Source: Acinetobacter rongchengensis
Lineage (GTDB): Bacteria; Pseudomonadota; Gammaproteobacteria; Pseudomonadales; Moraxellaceae
NCBI RefSeq assembly: GCF_003611475.1
Contig: NZ_RAXT01000020.1
Location: 1 to 53,592, forward strand
DNA: 53,592 nt
Direction of reading: 5' to 3'
Positions 35,012 through 43,501 of this stretch are shown here, piece by piece. The first letter of the stretch is position 1; every line of letters begins with the position of its first letter. The notes below the pieces were generated by a model. It did no database searches. It saw nothing but the letters and a program-made list of their open reading frames with translations, and was not told the origin of the DNA. The position numbers were made by a program, and so were the translations under genes.

Positions 35012-35072
35012 ATGCCTTTCATTCTGTACAGCGATGCAATACAAACACAGCAAATAAGTGAATGAAAGGCAT
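35012..35072 (+). other. intra-operon stem-loop between metQ-like and metN-like genes
   Basis: A perfect 13-bp inverted repeat ATGCCTTTCATTC/GAATGAAAGGCAT spans a 35-base loop in the 110-base gap. There is no T-run after it. Such structures often protect the upstream message, which would yield more binding protein than transporter from one operon. Confidence 0.5.
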
Positions 35073-35099
35073 TTAAATGAATAAATAAGGACAATTAAA

Positions 35100-36170
35100 A
35101 TGGTGAGTTTCGGTTCACAGGTTGATTTTTCAGTCCCGCATATCAAAATTCGTAATTTGAGTAAATATTATGATGGACAAAATCAACAGATACATGCATT
35201 AAAGAATATTAATCTCGATATTCCACAAGGGAAGATTTTTGGCATCATAGGAAAAAGTGGTGCAGGAAAATCATCGCTTATTCGAACATTGAATGGCTTA
35301 GAAAGCATTTCTGAGGGAAGCATTCATATTGGTCAACAGGATTTATCAGCGGCTAATCATGCTGAACTGATTCAAATTCGGCAAAAAATTGGCATGATTT
35401 TCCAGCATTTCAATTTAATGTCTGCCAAAACTGTGTGGGAAAATGTTGCTCTTCCATTAAAAATTGCCAATCTTGATCAAACTGAAATAGAAAGCCGTGT
35501 AAATGAAGTTTTGCAATGGGTTGGATTGGACAATAAAGCACACAACTACCCTTCACAACTTTCTGGTGGTCAAAAGCAACGTGTTGGTATTGCACGTGCT
35601 TTAGTGCATCATCCTGAAATTTTACTGTGTGATGAAGCTACCTCGGCACTTGACCCTGAAAGCACCTCAGTCGTCTTAGCTTTATTGAAAAAAATTAATC
35701 GTGAATTGGGCATTACCATTGTTTTAATTACCCATGAAATGCAAGTCATTCGTGAAATTTGTGATCAGGTTGTAGTGATTGAACAGGGTGAAATTGTAGA
35801 AGCTGGGCAAGTTTGGTCTGTATTTTCTCGTCCTGAACAGAAAATTACACAAGAGTTATTAAATCTCGAACAACTTGATCTACCTTTCCCTGTGGATGCT
35901 GAATTACAAGATCATTCAACACATACAATTTTAAAATTGCGCTATGAAACGGATCCGAAACATTCACCCGACTTAGCTCAAATTTTTCAAATTTTTGAGA
36001 AATCAGTACATTTATACCAAAGCCATGTCGACAATATTCAAAATCATTTGATTGGTCATTTGATCATTGCCACAGCTCAAACAGATTTAGATATCCGATC
36101 GCTCCGAGAACAATTAAAACATCACATTGCACAAATAGAGGTATTAGGCTATGCACGACCAACTCATTGA
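35100..36170 (+). CDS. MetN-like ABC transporter ATP-binding protein
   Basis: This 356-residue ATPase drives the MetNI-type importer at the inner membrane. Walker A is GKSGAGKSS, the Q-loop is GMIFQHFN, the signature is LSGGQKQR and Walker B is LLCDEATSALD. The C-terminal roughly 100 residues (YETDPKHSPDLAQIFQIFEKSVHLYQ and onward) form the NIL/ACT-like domain that lets methionine inhibit MetN. The N-terminus is 15-16 residues longer than usual before IKIRNLSKYY. The ribosome-binding site AAGGA fits the ATG at 35100. It overlaps the permease gene by 20 bases. Confidence 0.9.
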   Translation: MVSFGSQVDFSVPHIKIRNLSKYYDGQNQQIHALKNINLDIPQGKIFGIIGKSGAGKSSLIRTLNGLESISEGSIHIGQQDLSAANHAELIQIRQKIGMIFQHFNLMSAKTVWENVALPLKIANLDQTEIESRVNEVLQWVGLDNKAHNYPSQLSGGQKQRVGIARALVHHPEILLCDEATSALDPESTSVVLALLKKINRELGITIVLITHEMQVIREICDQVVVIEQGEIVEAGQVWSVFSRPEQKITQELLNLEQLDLPFPVDAELQDHSTHTILKLRYETDPKHSPDLAQIFQIFEKSVHLYQSHVDNIQNHLIGHLIIATAQTDLDIRSLREQLKHHIAQIEVLGYARPTH

Positions 36171-36810
36171 TTTACTGTTGACTGGTACCATTGATACCTT
36201 ATTGATGGTCAGTGTATCTGCATTTATTGCATTTTTGATTGGTTTGCCTTTGGCAGTGATTTTGGTGAATACATCTGAACAAGGCATCTATCCTTCTCAG
36301 AAAATTCATCATATTTTAGGCTCTATCATTAATATTACTCGTTCTGTTCCTTTTTTAATTTTAATGGTTGCACTCATTCCTCTAACACGTTGGATTGTAG
36401 GAACGAGTTATGGTGTTTGGGCGGCTGTCGTGCCTTTATCACTTGCTGCTACACCTTTCTTTGCCCGTATCGCTGAGGTGAGTTTACGTGAAGTTGATCA
36501 GGGCTTAATTGAAGCAGCTCAAGCGATGGGCTGTAATCGTAAGCAAATTATTTGGCATGTGCTTTTACCTGAAGCTCTGCCGGGTATCGTGGCTGGTTTT
36601 ACAGTCACGATTGTCACCATGATTAATTCATCTGCAATTGCAGGTGCTATTGGTGCTGGCGGTTTAGGTGATATTGCTTATCGTTATGGCTACCAACGTT
36701 TTGATATGCAAATCATGTTTGCAGTCATTGTGGTCTTGGTTACATTGGTGATGATTATTCAAGCTTTTGGTGACCATTTAGCAAGCCAGTTAGATAAAAG
36801 GAAGGTTTAA
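36151..36810 (+). CDS. MetI-like ABC transporter permease
   Basis: This inner-membrane permease of 219 residues has about five to six helices and the EAA loop that contacts the ATPase (LIEAAQAMGCNRKQIIWHVLLPEALPGIVAGF). NITRSVPFLILMVALIPLTRWIVGT and the terminal MINSSAIAGAIGAGGLGDIAYRYGYQRF are hallmark MetI segments. It overlaps the ATPase gene by 20 bases and is the last gene of the sulfur operon. Because the operon also encodes desulfurising oxygenases, its cargo may be organosulfur compounds rather than only methionine. Confidence 0.9.
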   Translation: MHDQLIDLLLTGTIDTLLMVSVSAFIAFLIGLPLAVILVNTSEQGIYPSQKIHHILGSIINITRSVPFLILMVALIPLTRWIVGTSYGVWAAVVPLSLAATPFFARIAEVSLREVDQGLIEAAQAMGCNRKQIIWHVLLPEALPGIVAGFTVTIVTMINSSAIAGAIGAGGLGDIAYRYGYQRFDMQIMFAVIVVLVTLVMIIQAFGDHLASQLDKRKV

Positions 36811-36857
36811 GAGCATTCATCTGTATAAATTGCCGTATGTTTTGCTACTTCATTTAA

Positions 36858-36886
36858 GGCAAGTTCGCTTACTTTGATAACTTGCC
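36858..36886 (+). terminator. inverted repeat after the sulfur operon
   Basis: GGCAAGTT/AACTTGCC (8 bp, 13-base loop) lies about 50 bases after the metI-like stop. A T-run is lacking, so it is a weak or Rho-assisted terminator at best. Confidence 0.4.
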
Positions 36887-37068
36887 GAATTTCAAAAAAG
36901 GATTTAAATAACTTTAACAGTACTTTATTTGCTAGCCATTCAATCATTTGATGTAAATTATTCAATTTTATAAGCCCTGATTTAAAACTTGTACCTTAGA
37001 CCTGACTTTGTCATGGCTTTCATGTAAAATCAGCAACAATTTTTATATAACACGTTGTGAGTTACTTC

Positions 37069-38160
37069 ATGGGTTTTAATTGCGGTATTGTCGGCTTGCC
37101 GAACGTTGGTAAATCTACACTTTTCAATGCATTGACTAAAGCTGCTATTGCTGCGGAAAACTTCCCATTCTGTACCATTGAACCCAATACAGGCATTGTA
37201 CCTGTACCTGATCCACGTTTAGACAAATTAACAGCGATTGTAAAACCACAGCGTGTTATTCCAACAACCATGGAATTTGTCGATATCGCAGGTTTAGTTG
37301 CGGGTGCGTCTAAGGGTGAAGGTTTAGGTAACCAATTCCTTGCAAACATCCGTGAAACTGATGCAATTGCTCACGTTGTACGTTGTTTTGAAGACGAAAA
37401 TGTTATCCATGTAAATGGTAAAATTGACCCATTAGATGACATCGCGACCATCAATACTGAGCTTGCTCTCGCAGACTTAGAAACGGTAACCAAGGCAGTC
37501 ACACGTTTAGCGAAATCAGCGAAAAGTGGTGATAAAGAAGCGCTTGCGACTAAAGCTGTTTTAGACAAAATCTTACCATTGCTAGATGAAGGCAAGCCTG
37601 CTCGTGCTGCTGATTTAGATGATGATGAGCGTAAATTGGTACGTGGTTTTGGTTTAATGACTTTAAAACCAACCATGTATATTGCGAACGTTGCAGAAGA
37701 TGGTTTTGAAAATAATCCACATTTAGATGCGGTTAAAAAATTAGCTGCTGAAGAAAATGCAATCGTTGTTCCATTATGTAACCAAATCGAAGCTGAAATT
37801 TCACTACTTGAAGATGAAGATCGTGCAGAATTCCTTGAAGCTTTGGGTATGGAAGAACCAGGTCTAAACGTGGTGATTCGTGCAGGTTATTCATTGCTTG
37901 GCCTACAAACTTACTTCACAGCAGGCGTACAAGAAGTACGTGCTTGGACGGTGAAAGTTGGCGCAACTGCACCTCAAGCAGCAGGTGTAATTCACACTGA
38001 CTTTGAAAAAGGTTTTATTCGTGCTGAATGTATTGCTTATGATGACTTCATTCAATTCAATGGAGAAGCTGGTGCAAAAGAAGCTGGTAAATGGCGCTTA
38101 GAAGGCAAAACTTACGTGGTTCAAGACGGTGACGTTTTACACTTCCGTTTTAATGTTTAA
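37069..38160 (+). CDS. ychF: ribosome-associated ATPase YchF (OLA1 family)
   Basis: YchF is an Obg-family P-loop protein that binds ATP rather than GTP, associates with ribosomes and influences the oxidative stress response. The protein begins [24 protein letters not shown], with G1 motif GLPNVGKST, and continues with [20 protein letters not shown] and the C-terminal TGS domain ending [10 protein letters not shown]. The longest frame starts at a GTG (37057), but the ATG at 37069 gives 363 residues, the E. coli length. In many bacteria pth precedes ychF; here it does not. Confidence 0.95.
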   Translation: MGFNCGIVGLPNVGKSTLFNALTKAAIAAENFPFCTIEPNTGIVPVPDPRLDKLTAIVKPQRVIPTTMEFVDIAGLVAGASKGEGLGNQFLANIRETDAIAHVVRCFEDENVIHVNGKIDPLDDIATINTELALADLETVTKAVTRLAKSAKSGDKEALATKAVLDKILPLLDEGKPARAADLDDDERKLVRGFGLMTLKPTMYIANVAEDGFENNPHLDAVKKLAAEENAIVVPLCNQIEAEISLLEDEDRAEFLEALGMEEPGLNVVIRAGYSLLGLQTYFTAGVQEVRAWTVKVGATAPQAAGVIHTDFEKGFIRAECIAYDDFIQFNGEAGAKEAGKWRLEGKTYVVQDGDVLHFRFNV

Positions 38161-38203
38161 ACCCTCAATCAATTTTTTTCAATAGATTTGTGAGTTAAAA
38201 CAA

Positions 38204-38233
38204 AAAAATGCCCTGATCATTCAGGGCATTTTT
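38204..38233. terminator. bidirectional terminator between ychF and the DUF962 gene
   Basis: The perfect 13-bp stem AAAAATGCCCTGA/TCAGGGCATTTTT with a TCAT loop gives T-runs on both strands and sits between two convergent genes. Confidence 0.9.
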
Positions 38234-38258
38234 ATTTTTAGTAATTTAAATCATCAAT

Positions 38259-38789
38259 TTAAACATGCACTGCTTTAGCATCCATTTCAGCACGTTGCTT
38301 CTTCGCAGCGTCTAACATTCTCGCTTGTAAATCTTTACGTAAACCCAGTAGGAACACAAACTCAGCCAAAACAAATAAAGGGCCTATGGCTAATCCAACA
38401 AGATCATCAACAAATGCAGGTTTTTTCTTTTCATAAAAATGCCCCACAAATTGAAATACCCAACCCACCACAAAAATACCAATACTTAATAGCAACCAAG
38501 TACTCGTATCCATCTGAGCAATTTTATATGCAAAAGGATATGCAATCGCAAAGATAATTAACATAAGTAGACCAAAGATTTTATCGAGGCTTAAGTAATA
38601 AACCACACTTACCACAATTAAAACTGAAGCTAAGGTAAGTTCAAAACCTGAGATCATGACCCCTGCTCTAGCGGTTAAACACATGATTGAAAATACAATC
38701 ATCGGAATACCAATAAAATGCGTCATGATATTTTTATGATCTAAATGGTATGCGGCATATTGACTCAGTAACTGCTCAAGCTTTGACAT
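38259..38789 (-). CDS. Mpo1/YGL010w-like membrane protein (DUF962)
   Basis: This 176-residue protein matches DUF962, whose yeast member Mpo1 is an Fe(II) dioxygenase that shortens 2-hydroxy fatty acids by alpha-oxidation. The two conserved histidine motifs are present: YHLDHKNIMTHFIGIP and FVGHFYEKKKPAF, which are the likely metal ligands. Four or so membrane helices lie between and after them. A good ribosome-binding site (AAGGA) precedes the ATG. In bacteria the role is not settled; lipid or sphingolipid-like fatty-acid turnover is plausible by homology. Confidence 0.85.
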   Translation of the reverse strand: MSKLEQLLSQYAAYHLDHKNIMTHFIGIPMIVFSIMCLTARAGVMISGFELTLASVLIVVSVVYYLSLDKIFGLLMLIIFAIAYPFAYKIAQMDTSTWLLLSIGIFVVGWVFQFVGHFYEKKKPAFVDDLVGLAIGPLFVLAEFVFLLGLRKDLQARMLDAAKKQRAEMDAKAVHV

Positions 38790-38905
38790 TTCAATCGTCC
38801 TTGTAAAATACTTTTATTCAATATATAAAAAAAACTCGAGGTAAGTTGTCGGCTAAGTGACAATTACAAATAATTGATTGTTAAGACTCAGCATAAGGAT
38901 TGAAT

Positions 38906-39601
38906 GTGCTCACGGAAACGGAACTCAACGTCTTACAAAATAATGTATGGTACTCACAACTACCGAGTCTATTTCAAGATTTTATTGTCAAACATGTGAC
39001 ACACTTATATGTAGAACGTGATCAAGCCATATTTCATCATGGCGATCCTTTTGATGGAATCTATGCTGTCATTCAAGGCAAAGTCCGCTTAGGCTATATT
39101 GATATAGAAGGCAATGAATCCATAGCCGCAATTGCTGAACCGATTATGTGGTTTGGTGAAATTTCACTAGTAGATCAGCAACCTCGTTCACACCATGCGA
39201 TTGCACTCGAAAAAAGTACGATTCTGAAAATTTCCAGTACGGCAATTGAGGAGATACTGAGGGAACATCCAAAATTTTGGTTTCATATTGCACAATTAAC
39301 CAGTCAAAAATTACGGATCGCTTTTCTTGAACTGATTGCAATTCAAACCTTAAACATCAGTCAAAGACTGGCTCAACGGCTGCTTTTTATTTTGAATGGC
39401 TATGGCAATCATGTGCAGATTGAAAACCATATGATTCATCTATCACAGGAACAATTGGCCCAAATGCTAATGTGTTCAAGGCAAACCATTAACCAAGAAT
39501 TACACTTACTAGAGCAACAAGGTATTTTGAGAATTGCCTTTAGAAAAATTGAAATCCTTGATATTCAAAAGCTTCACGCACTGGCGTATTCAGCAATGTA
39601 A
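38906..39601 (+). CDS. Crp/Fnr-family transcriptional regulator
   Basis: An N-terminal cyclic-nucleotide-binding-type barrel (YVERDQAIFHHGDPFDGIYAVIQGKVRLGYIDIEGNE) is followed by a long dimer helix and a winged helix (LSQEQLAQMLMCSRQTINQELHLLEQQGILRI). It has no N-terminal cysteine cluster, so it is not an FNR oxygen sensor, and it is not close enough to be Crp itself. The GTG at 38906 sits 6 bases after the ribosome-binding site AAGGA; a TTG at 38900 is too close to it. This gives 231 residues. The ligand and target genes are unknown. Confidence 0.85.
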   Translation: MLTETELNVLQNNVWYSQLPSLFQDFIVKHVTHLYVERDQAIFHHGDPFDGIYAVIQGKVRLGYIDIEGNESIAAIAEPIMWFGEISLVDQQPRSHHAIALEKSTILKISSTAIEEILREHPKFWFHIAQLTSQKLRIAFLELIAIQTLNISQRLAQRLLFILNGYGNHVQIENHMIHLSQEQLAQMLMCSRQTINQELHLLEQQGILRIAFRKIEILDIQKLHALAYSAM

Positions 39602-39816
39602 ATTTGCTAGTCTAGCGCCTTTATAATAAATCACGATATTTGAATACTTTTTTGAATGCTGGGAAATGAATATTGTTAATATTAAAACAGGCTTAAACAA
39701 CTGGAATTTATAATCATTTTTATCATTAAAATATACAAATGATCTATTCCGCTTTACATGAAATAGATTTATATTTCTGTTTAGGCACCGATGCCATGAT
39801 ACGAAAGACGAAAAAG

Positions 39817-40236
39817 ATGAAAAAAATCACAACACTTGTTACCGCTGGACTTTTTACTTTACTCAGTGCTTCAGCTTTTGCATGCCCGAAAGGCACAACA
39901 CTGGTGGGTGGAACTGGGCCAAACCATAAAGGTGGCTCATGTGTAGCAGCAAATGGTGCAACTCAGAAAGCAAAAACTGAAACAACAAAAGCCAAAGCTG
40001 ATGCGACAAAGGCAAAAGATAAAGCAGCAACATCAACAAAAACGACCGCTGATAAGTCTAAAGACACTGCGTTAAAAGCGAAAACTGATACAACCGCTAA
40101 AATGAAAGCTGAAACGGATGCAAAAGCTAAAACCGCAACTCAAACCAAGGCAAAAGTAGAAACAAAAACACAAGCGACTAAAGATACAAAAGACAAGGCT
40201 GTAAAAACTGCTTCGACAAATCCTTTAAAACCTTGA
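39817..40236 (+). CDS. exported Lys/Thr/Ala-rich low-complexity protein
   Basis: From the ATG at 39817 the protein has 139 residues. A Sec signal peptide (KKITTLVTAGLFTLLSASAFA) ends before CPKGTTLVGGTGPNHKGGSC, a small glycine-rich head with two cysteines that could form a disulfide. The remaining 90 residues are built almost only of Lys, Thr, Ala, Asp and Glu in short repeats such as TKAKADATKAKDKA, like histone H1 or the TolA stem, and are probably an extended helix or disordered. The frame extends upstream to 39739 without signal-peptide logic. The function is unknown. A strong terminator follows. Confidence 0.7.
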   Translation: MKKITTLVTAGLFTLLSASAFACPKGTTLVGGTGPNHKGGSCVAANGATQKAKTETTKAKADATKAKDKAATSTKTTADKSKDTALKAKTDTTAKMKAETDAKAKTATQTKAKVETKTQATKDTKDKAVKTASTNPLKP

Positions 40237-40260
40237 TCAGACTAAAATCAATGATCAAAT

Positions 40261-40290
40261 AAAATGGCGAAATTAGAATTTCGCCATTTT
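40261..40290 (+). terminator. terminator after the Lys/Thr/Ala-rich gene
   Basis: The perfect 14-bp stem AAAATGGCGAAATT/AATTTCGCCATTTT with a 2-base centre ends in a T-run; it lies between two convergent genes and could serve both. Confidence 0.85.
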
Positions 40291-40319
40291 TTAAATCAAT
40301 CAATAAGAAAGTACAAAAA

Positions 40320-40802
40320 CTAGAAAAGATTAGTATTGGCTTTGGTATTGCCTAAACTCGGATGATCAATCGCATCTTTGCACTGTGCTTTATCACGTTC
40401 GTATTGTTGTTGAGTTTTGACAAGTTGCCCATCTTTTTCTAGTGTTGCTCTCGCCCAAGAATCTAAACTGGTCAATGCTTTGCGACACAAAGCATATTTC
40501 CCTTCCGTCACAGAATCAGTCATTTTGACATTGATACGCCAGTCTGTACTGAGCTTACGTACAGGTTTGCGCACATTTTCTTGAATCAAATTCAATTGCT
40601 TACGGTATACAAATGGATCAACTTGGTTCATCAGTTTCCAAGCTTCATTGGCATATGTTGTTGCATCATTGGTTAGTTTAGGCGCTGTTTTAATCTCTAC
40701 TTTTTCTTTCGGTTCAGTGGATGAATTTCCACAAGCTGACAAGATGATCGCACTCATCATCAAACTCATGCTCAATATAACTTTCGACTGAATTGCGAAC
40801 AT
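40320..40802 (-). CDS. predicted lipoprotein of unknown function
   Basis: From the ATG at 40802 this is a 160-residue lipoprotein: MFAIQSKVILSMSLMMSAIILSAC ends in a lipobox, and GNSSTEPKEK follows. The mature part is helical and basic, with two cysteines (ALCRKA and AQCKDA) that could pair. A longer frame runs to 40967, but it would overlap the divergent azlC start and places the signal peptide 55 residues in, so it is rejected. The family is not recognised. It is divergent from azlC with about 100 bases between starts. Confidence 0.75.
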   Translation of the reverse strand: MFAIQSKVILSMSLMMSAIILSACGNSSTEPKEKVEIKTAPKLTNDATTYANEAWKLMNQVDPFVYRKQLNLIQENVRKPVRKLSTDWRINVKMTDSVTEGKYALCRKALTSLDSWARATLEKDGQLVKTQQQYERDKAQCKDAIDHPSLGNTKANTNLF

Positions 40803-40904
40803 AAAGTAGCACCTAAATAAACATTTCGGCACTATGCTATTAAATTCAGGTAAAATACACAATCTTGATTTCGTTTTTGTTTTATTCCCTCGCTTAGGTG
40901 TACC

Positions 40905-41642
40905 GTGTCTGAACACAACTCCCCAGCAATGACTGCTGGTTTTTGGCAAGGTGCTAAAGATAGTCAATCTATTATCTTTACATATTTACCTGTGTCTTTT
41001 GCTTTTGGTGTTTCTGCAACACAATTCGGTTTTAGTGCATGGGAAGCTTTATTTCTATCATGTTCTATGTATGCAGGTGCAAGTCAATTCCTTGTTGTTG
41101 CGCTATTAGGTAGTGGTACTTCAATTTGGATGACAGCACTGACTGTGATTGCACTAGATATTCGCCATGTGCTTTATGGCCCTGCGCTACAAAATTTAAT
41201 TCAAGACCGTTTAAATATGAAGAAAACGGCGATTTGGGCTTGGGGACTCACTGACGAAGTTTTTGCAGCGGGTATGATTAAACTGTCACAACGTCGCCAA
41301 GAATGGTCAGAATCATGGATGCTTGGACTGAGTCTATTTAGTTGGCTGTCGTGGGCGCTTGGTTCATTGTTAGGTGGTTTATTTGCAGACCAAGTCAGTC
41401 ATCTCCCTCAATTTTTACAAGCAGCTTTAGACTTTTTACTTCCTGCTTTATTCCTCAGCTTTTTACTTGCAGCATTTGAGAAAAAATATACTTTCGTTGT
41501 AGCTGTATCTTTAATTGTTTCAGCGATCGCTTGTTATTTTATCAATATGTCTGCTGCTATTTTCATCGGGATTATATCGGGTATTTTAGCAGGATTATTT
41601 AAATATTATGTCCTCAAACAACATGATGAAGTGAGTGTTTAA
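40905..41642 (+). CDS. azlC: AzlC-family branched-chain amino acid exporter, large subunit
   Basis: AzlC with AzlD forms an inner-membrane exporter of branched-chain amino acids and related compounds (the YgaZ/YgaH or BrnFE type). The 245-residue protein begins FWQGAKDSQSIIFTYLPVSFAFGVSATQFGFS and has the family's YAGASQFLVVALLG, LDIRHVLYGPAL and AWGLTDEVFA blocks with about seven helices. The start is a GTG. It overlaps the downstream azlD frame, so the pair is translated together. An Lrp-type regulator often controls such exporters; the nearest one is 22 kb away in this window. Confidence 0.9.
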   Translation: MSEHNSPAMTAGFWQGAKDSQSIIFTYLPVSFAFGVSATQFGFSAWEALFLSCSMYAGASQFLVVALLGSGTSIWMTALTVIALDIRHVLYGPALQNLIQDRLNMKKTAIWAWGLTDEVFAAGMIKLSQRRQEWSESWMLGLSLFSWLSWALGSLLGGLFADQVSHLPQFLQAALDFLLPALFLSFLLAAFEKKYTFVVAVSLIVSAIACYFINMSAAIFIGIISGILAGLFKYYVLKQHDEVSV

Positions 41643-41643
41643 G

Positions 41644-41985
41644 ATGGATTTACAGATTATTCTGGTTGGAATATTGGTCGGTATCGCAAACTTTGCGTCT
41701 CGTTTTGGACCACTCTACGTAATTCAAAAAACACACAAAAATACGCAGAAGCGTGGTGCAACTTGGTTAAGAATCGCTTTAAGTAGTATTGGTATTGCAG
41801 CAATCAGTTCGATGCTCATCGTTGCAACACTTCCTCCTTTGATTGAAGCACCCAATAAAAGCCTTGCGATGTTGGTTGGATTTATTGTCCTTACAGGGTT
41901 GTATTTTAAATTTAAACGGATTGTTTTAGCGACCTTAACAGCCGCTTTGGCCTATGGATTGGTTTATACCTATCTACCTGTTTGA
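41644..41985 (+). CDS. azlD: AzlD-family branched-chain amino acid exporter, small subunit
   Basis: This small membrane partner of AzlC has about 113 residues and four helices: LQIILVGILVGIANFASRFGPLYVI, then ALSSIGIAAISSMLIVATLPPLIE, SLAMLVGFIVLTGLYFKF and a last helix. Length and topology fit AzlD. The frame also opens at a GTG (41635) that overlaps the azlC stop; the ATG at 41644, immediately after the stop, is the simpler choice, but GTG coupling cannot be excluded. No terminator is visible in the 210 bases before purT. Confidence 0.85.
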   Translation: MDLQIILVGILVGIANFASRFGPLYVIQKTHKNTQKRGATWLRIALSSIGIAAISSMLIVATLPPLIEAPNKSLAMLVGFIVLTGLYFKFKRIVLATLTAALAYGLVYTYLPV

Positions 41986-42197
41986 AAATACTCACTTAAA
42001 AGTTGTTGTCTATACTTATGCTAACACCGATCTAAGCTAAGCATATTGAAAGCCTGAGATCATCAAACGACTTTTAAGTGAGACGACTATCAAATATTCT
42101 GTTAGACAATATCAAGATTTTATCTCAATTCCCTCTTAACACTCGCCTGAGTTCTGCTATGCTTAAACCTCATAAATTCTAAGCATGGAAGAATCGC

Positions 42198-43418
42198 ATG
42201 AGCGTTACAATTGGTACTCCACTTCAATCTTCAGCTTTTAAGGTCTTGCTTTTGGGATCTGGTGAATTAGGTAAAGAAGTGGTCATTTCCCTACAACGTC
42301 TTGGTGTTGAAGTACACGCTGCCGATCGTTATGAAAATGCACCAGCCATGCAAGTTGCGCATTTCTCTTATGCCTTAAATATGGCAGATCCTACTGAATT
42401 AAAAGCACTCATAGAAAAAGTAAAACCTAATTTAATTGTTCCTGAAATCGAAGCCATTGCAACTCAAGTGCTTGTTGAAATAGAACAACAAAATATTGCC
42501 ACCGTCATTCCTTCCGCAAAAGCGGTTAACCTCACCATGAACCGTGAAGGTATTCGTCGTTTAGCAGCTGAAGAATTAGGCTTGCCGACATCTGCATATC
42601 GTTTTGCAGACAGCTTAGAAAGTTTCCGTGCTGCATGTGATGACATTGGTTATCCGAACTTTGTAAAACCTGTGATGTCTTCGTCGGGTAAAGGGCAATC
42701 TCGCGTTAAAGAATTTTCTGAAGTTGATGCGGCATGGGAATATGCTCAAACTGGTGGTCGTGTCAATCAAGGCACCGTCATTGTCGAATCACAAATTGAT
42801 TTTGACTTTGAAATCACGCTGCTCACCGTCCGTTCTAAAAATCCTGAAACAGGTGCAATTGAAACCTCATATTGTGACCCGATTGGACATCGTCAAGATG
42901 CTGGCGATTATGTTGAAAGCTGGCAGCCTCAACAGATGACCGAAGCTGCACTGACAGAAGCAAAACGTATTGCCAATAAAGTCACTGTAGCCCTTGGTGG
43001 ATGTGGTATTTTCGGTGTAGAACTGTTTGTAAAAGGCGATAAAGTATGGTTTAGTGAGGTATCTCCTCGTCCACACGATACAGGTTTAGTCACGCTTGCA
43101 TCGCAATTCCAAAGTGAATTTGAATTACATGCACGTGCAATTTTAGGTTTACCTGTAAATACACAACGCCATAGTATTGCTGCAAGTGCAGTCATCTATG
43201 CAGGTGTAGATGCAAACAATCTGTCTTATTCTGGCTTAAATTTTGCATTACAAGATCCAAATACAGATTTACGTCTTTTTGGAAAACCTGAAGGCTTTAA
43301 ACGTCGTCGTATGGGCGTAGCAACTGCACGTGCTGAAAATACAGATAAAGCACGTGAACTTGCTTTTGACGCTGCATCAAAAGTGACTGTTCATTTAGGT
43401 ACTGCTGACATTTCATAA
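42198..43418 (+). CDS. purT: formate-dependent phosphoribosylglycinamide formyltransferase PurT
   Basis: PurT makes formyl-GAR from GAR, formate and ATP in purine synthesis, as an alternative to folate-dependent PurN. This 406-residue ATP-grasp enzyme shows the N-terminal [28 protein letters not shown], the EIEAIAT block, [14 protein letters not shown] for ATP binding, [24 protein letters not shown] and the C-terminal [18 protein letters not shown] good ribosome-binding site (GGAAG) precedes the ATG. glnD follows closely in the same direction, about 80 bases further. Confidence 0.96.
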   Translation: MSVTIGTPLQSSAFKVLLLGSGELGKEVVISLQRLGVEVHAADRYENAPAMQVAHFSYALNMADPTELKALIEKVKPNLIVPEIEAIATQVLVEIEQQNIATVIPSAKAVNLTMNREGIRRLAAEELGLPTSAYRFADSLESFRAACDDIGYPNFVKPVMSSSGKGQSRVKEFSEVDAAWEYAQTGGRVNQGTVIVESQIDFDFEITLLTVRSKNPETGAIETSYCDPIGHRQDAGDYVESWQPQQMTEAALTEAKRIANKVTVALGGCGIFGVELFVKGDKVWFSEVSPRPHDTGLVTLASQFQSEFELHARAILGLPVNTQRHSIAASAVIYAGVDANNLSYSGLNFALQDPNTDLRLFGKPEGFKRRRMGVATARAENTDKARELAFDAASKVTVHLGTADIS

Positions 43419-43501
43419 ATGCTATGCAATGTGGGCTAAATTCAAATGATTTTAGCCCAATACCTAAAAGAATTAACCTATCATTTTCGGACAATATATC
43501 C

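Noticed and set aside
40803..40967. Longer start for the lipoprotein ending at 40320
   Set aside because: It would bury the signal peptide inside the protein and overlap the divergent azlC start.
42464..42646. Antisense frames inside purT, glnD, acnB and the RND gene
   Set aside because: All overlap strongly supported genes and show no independent start signals or family motifs.
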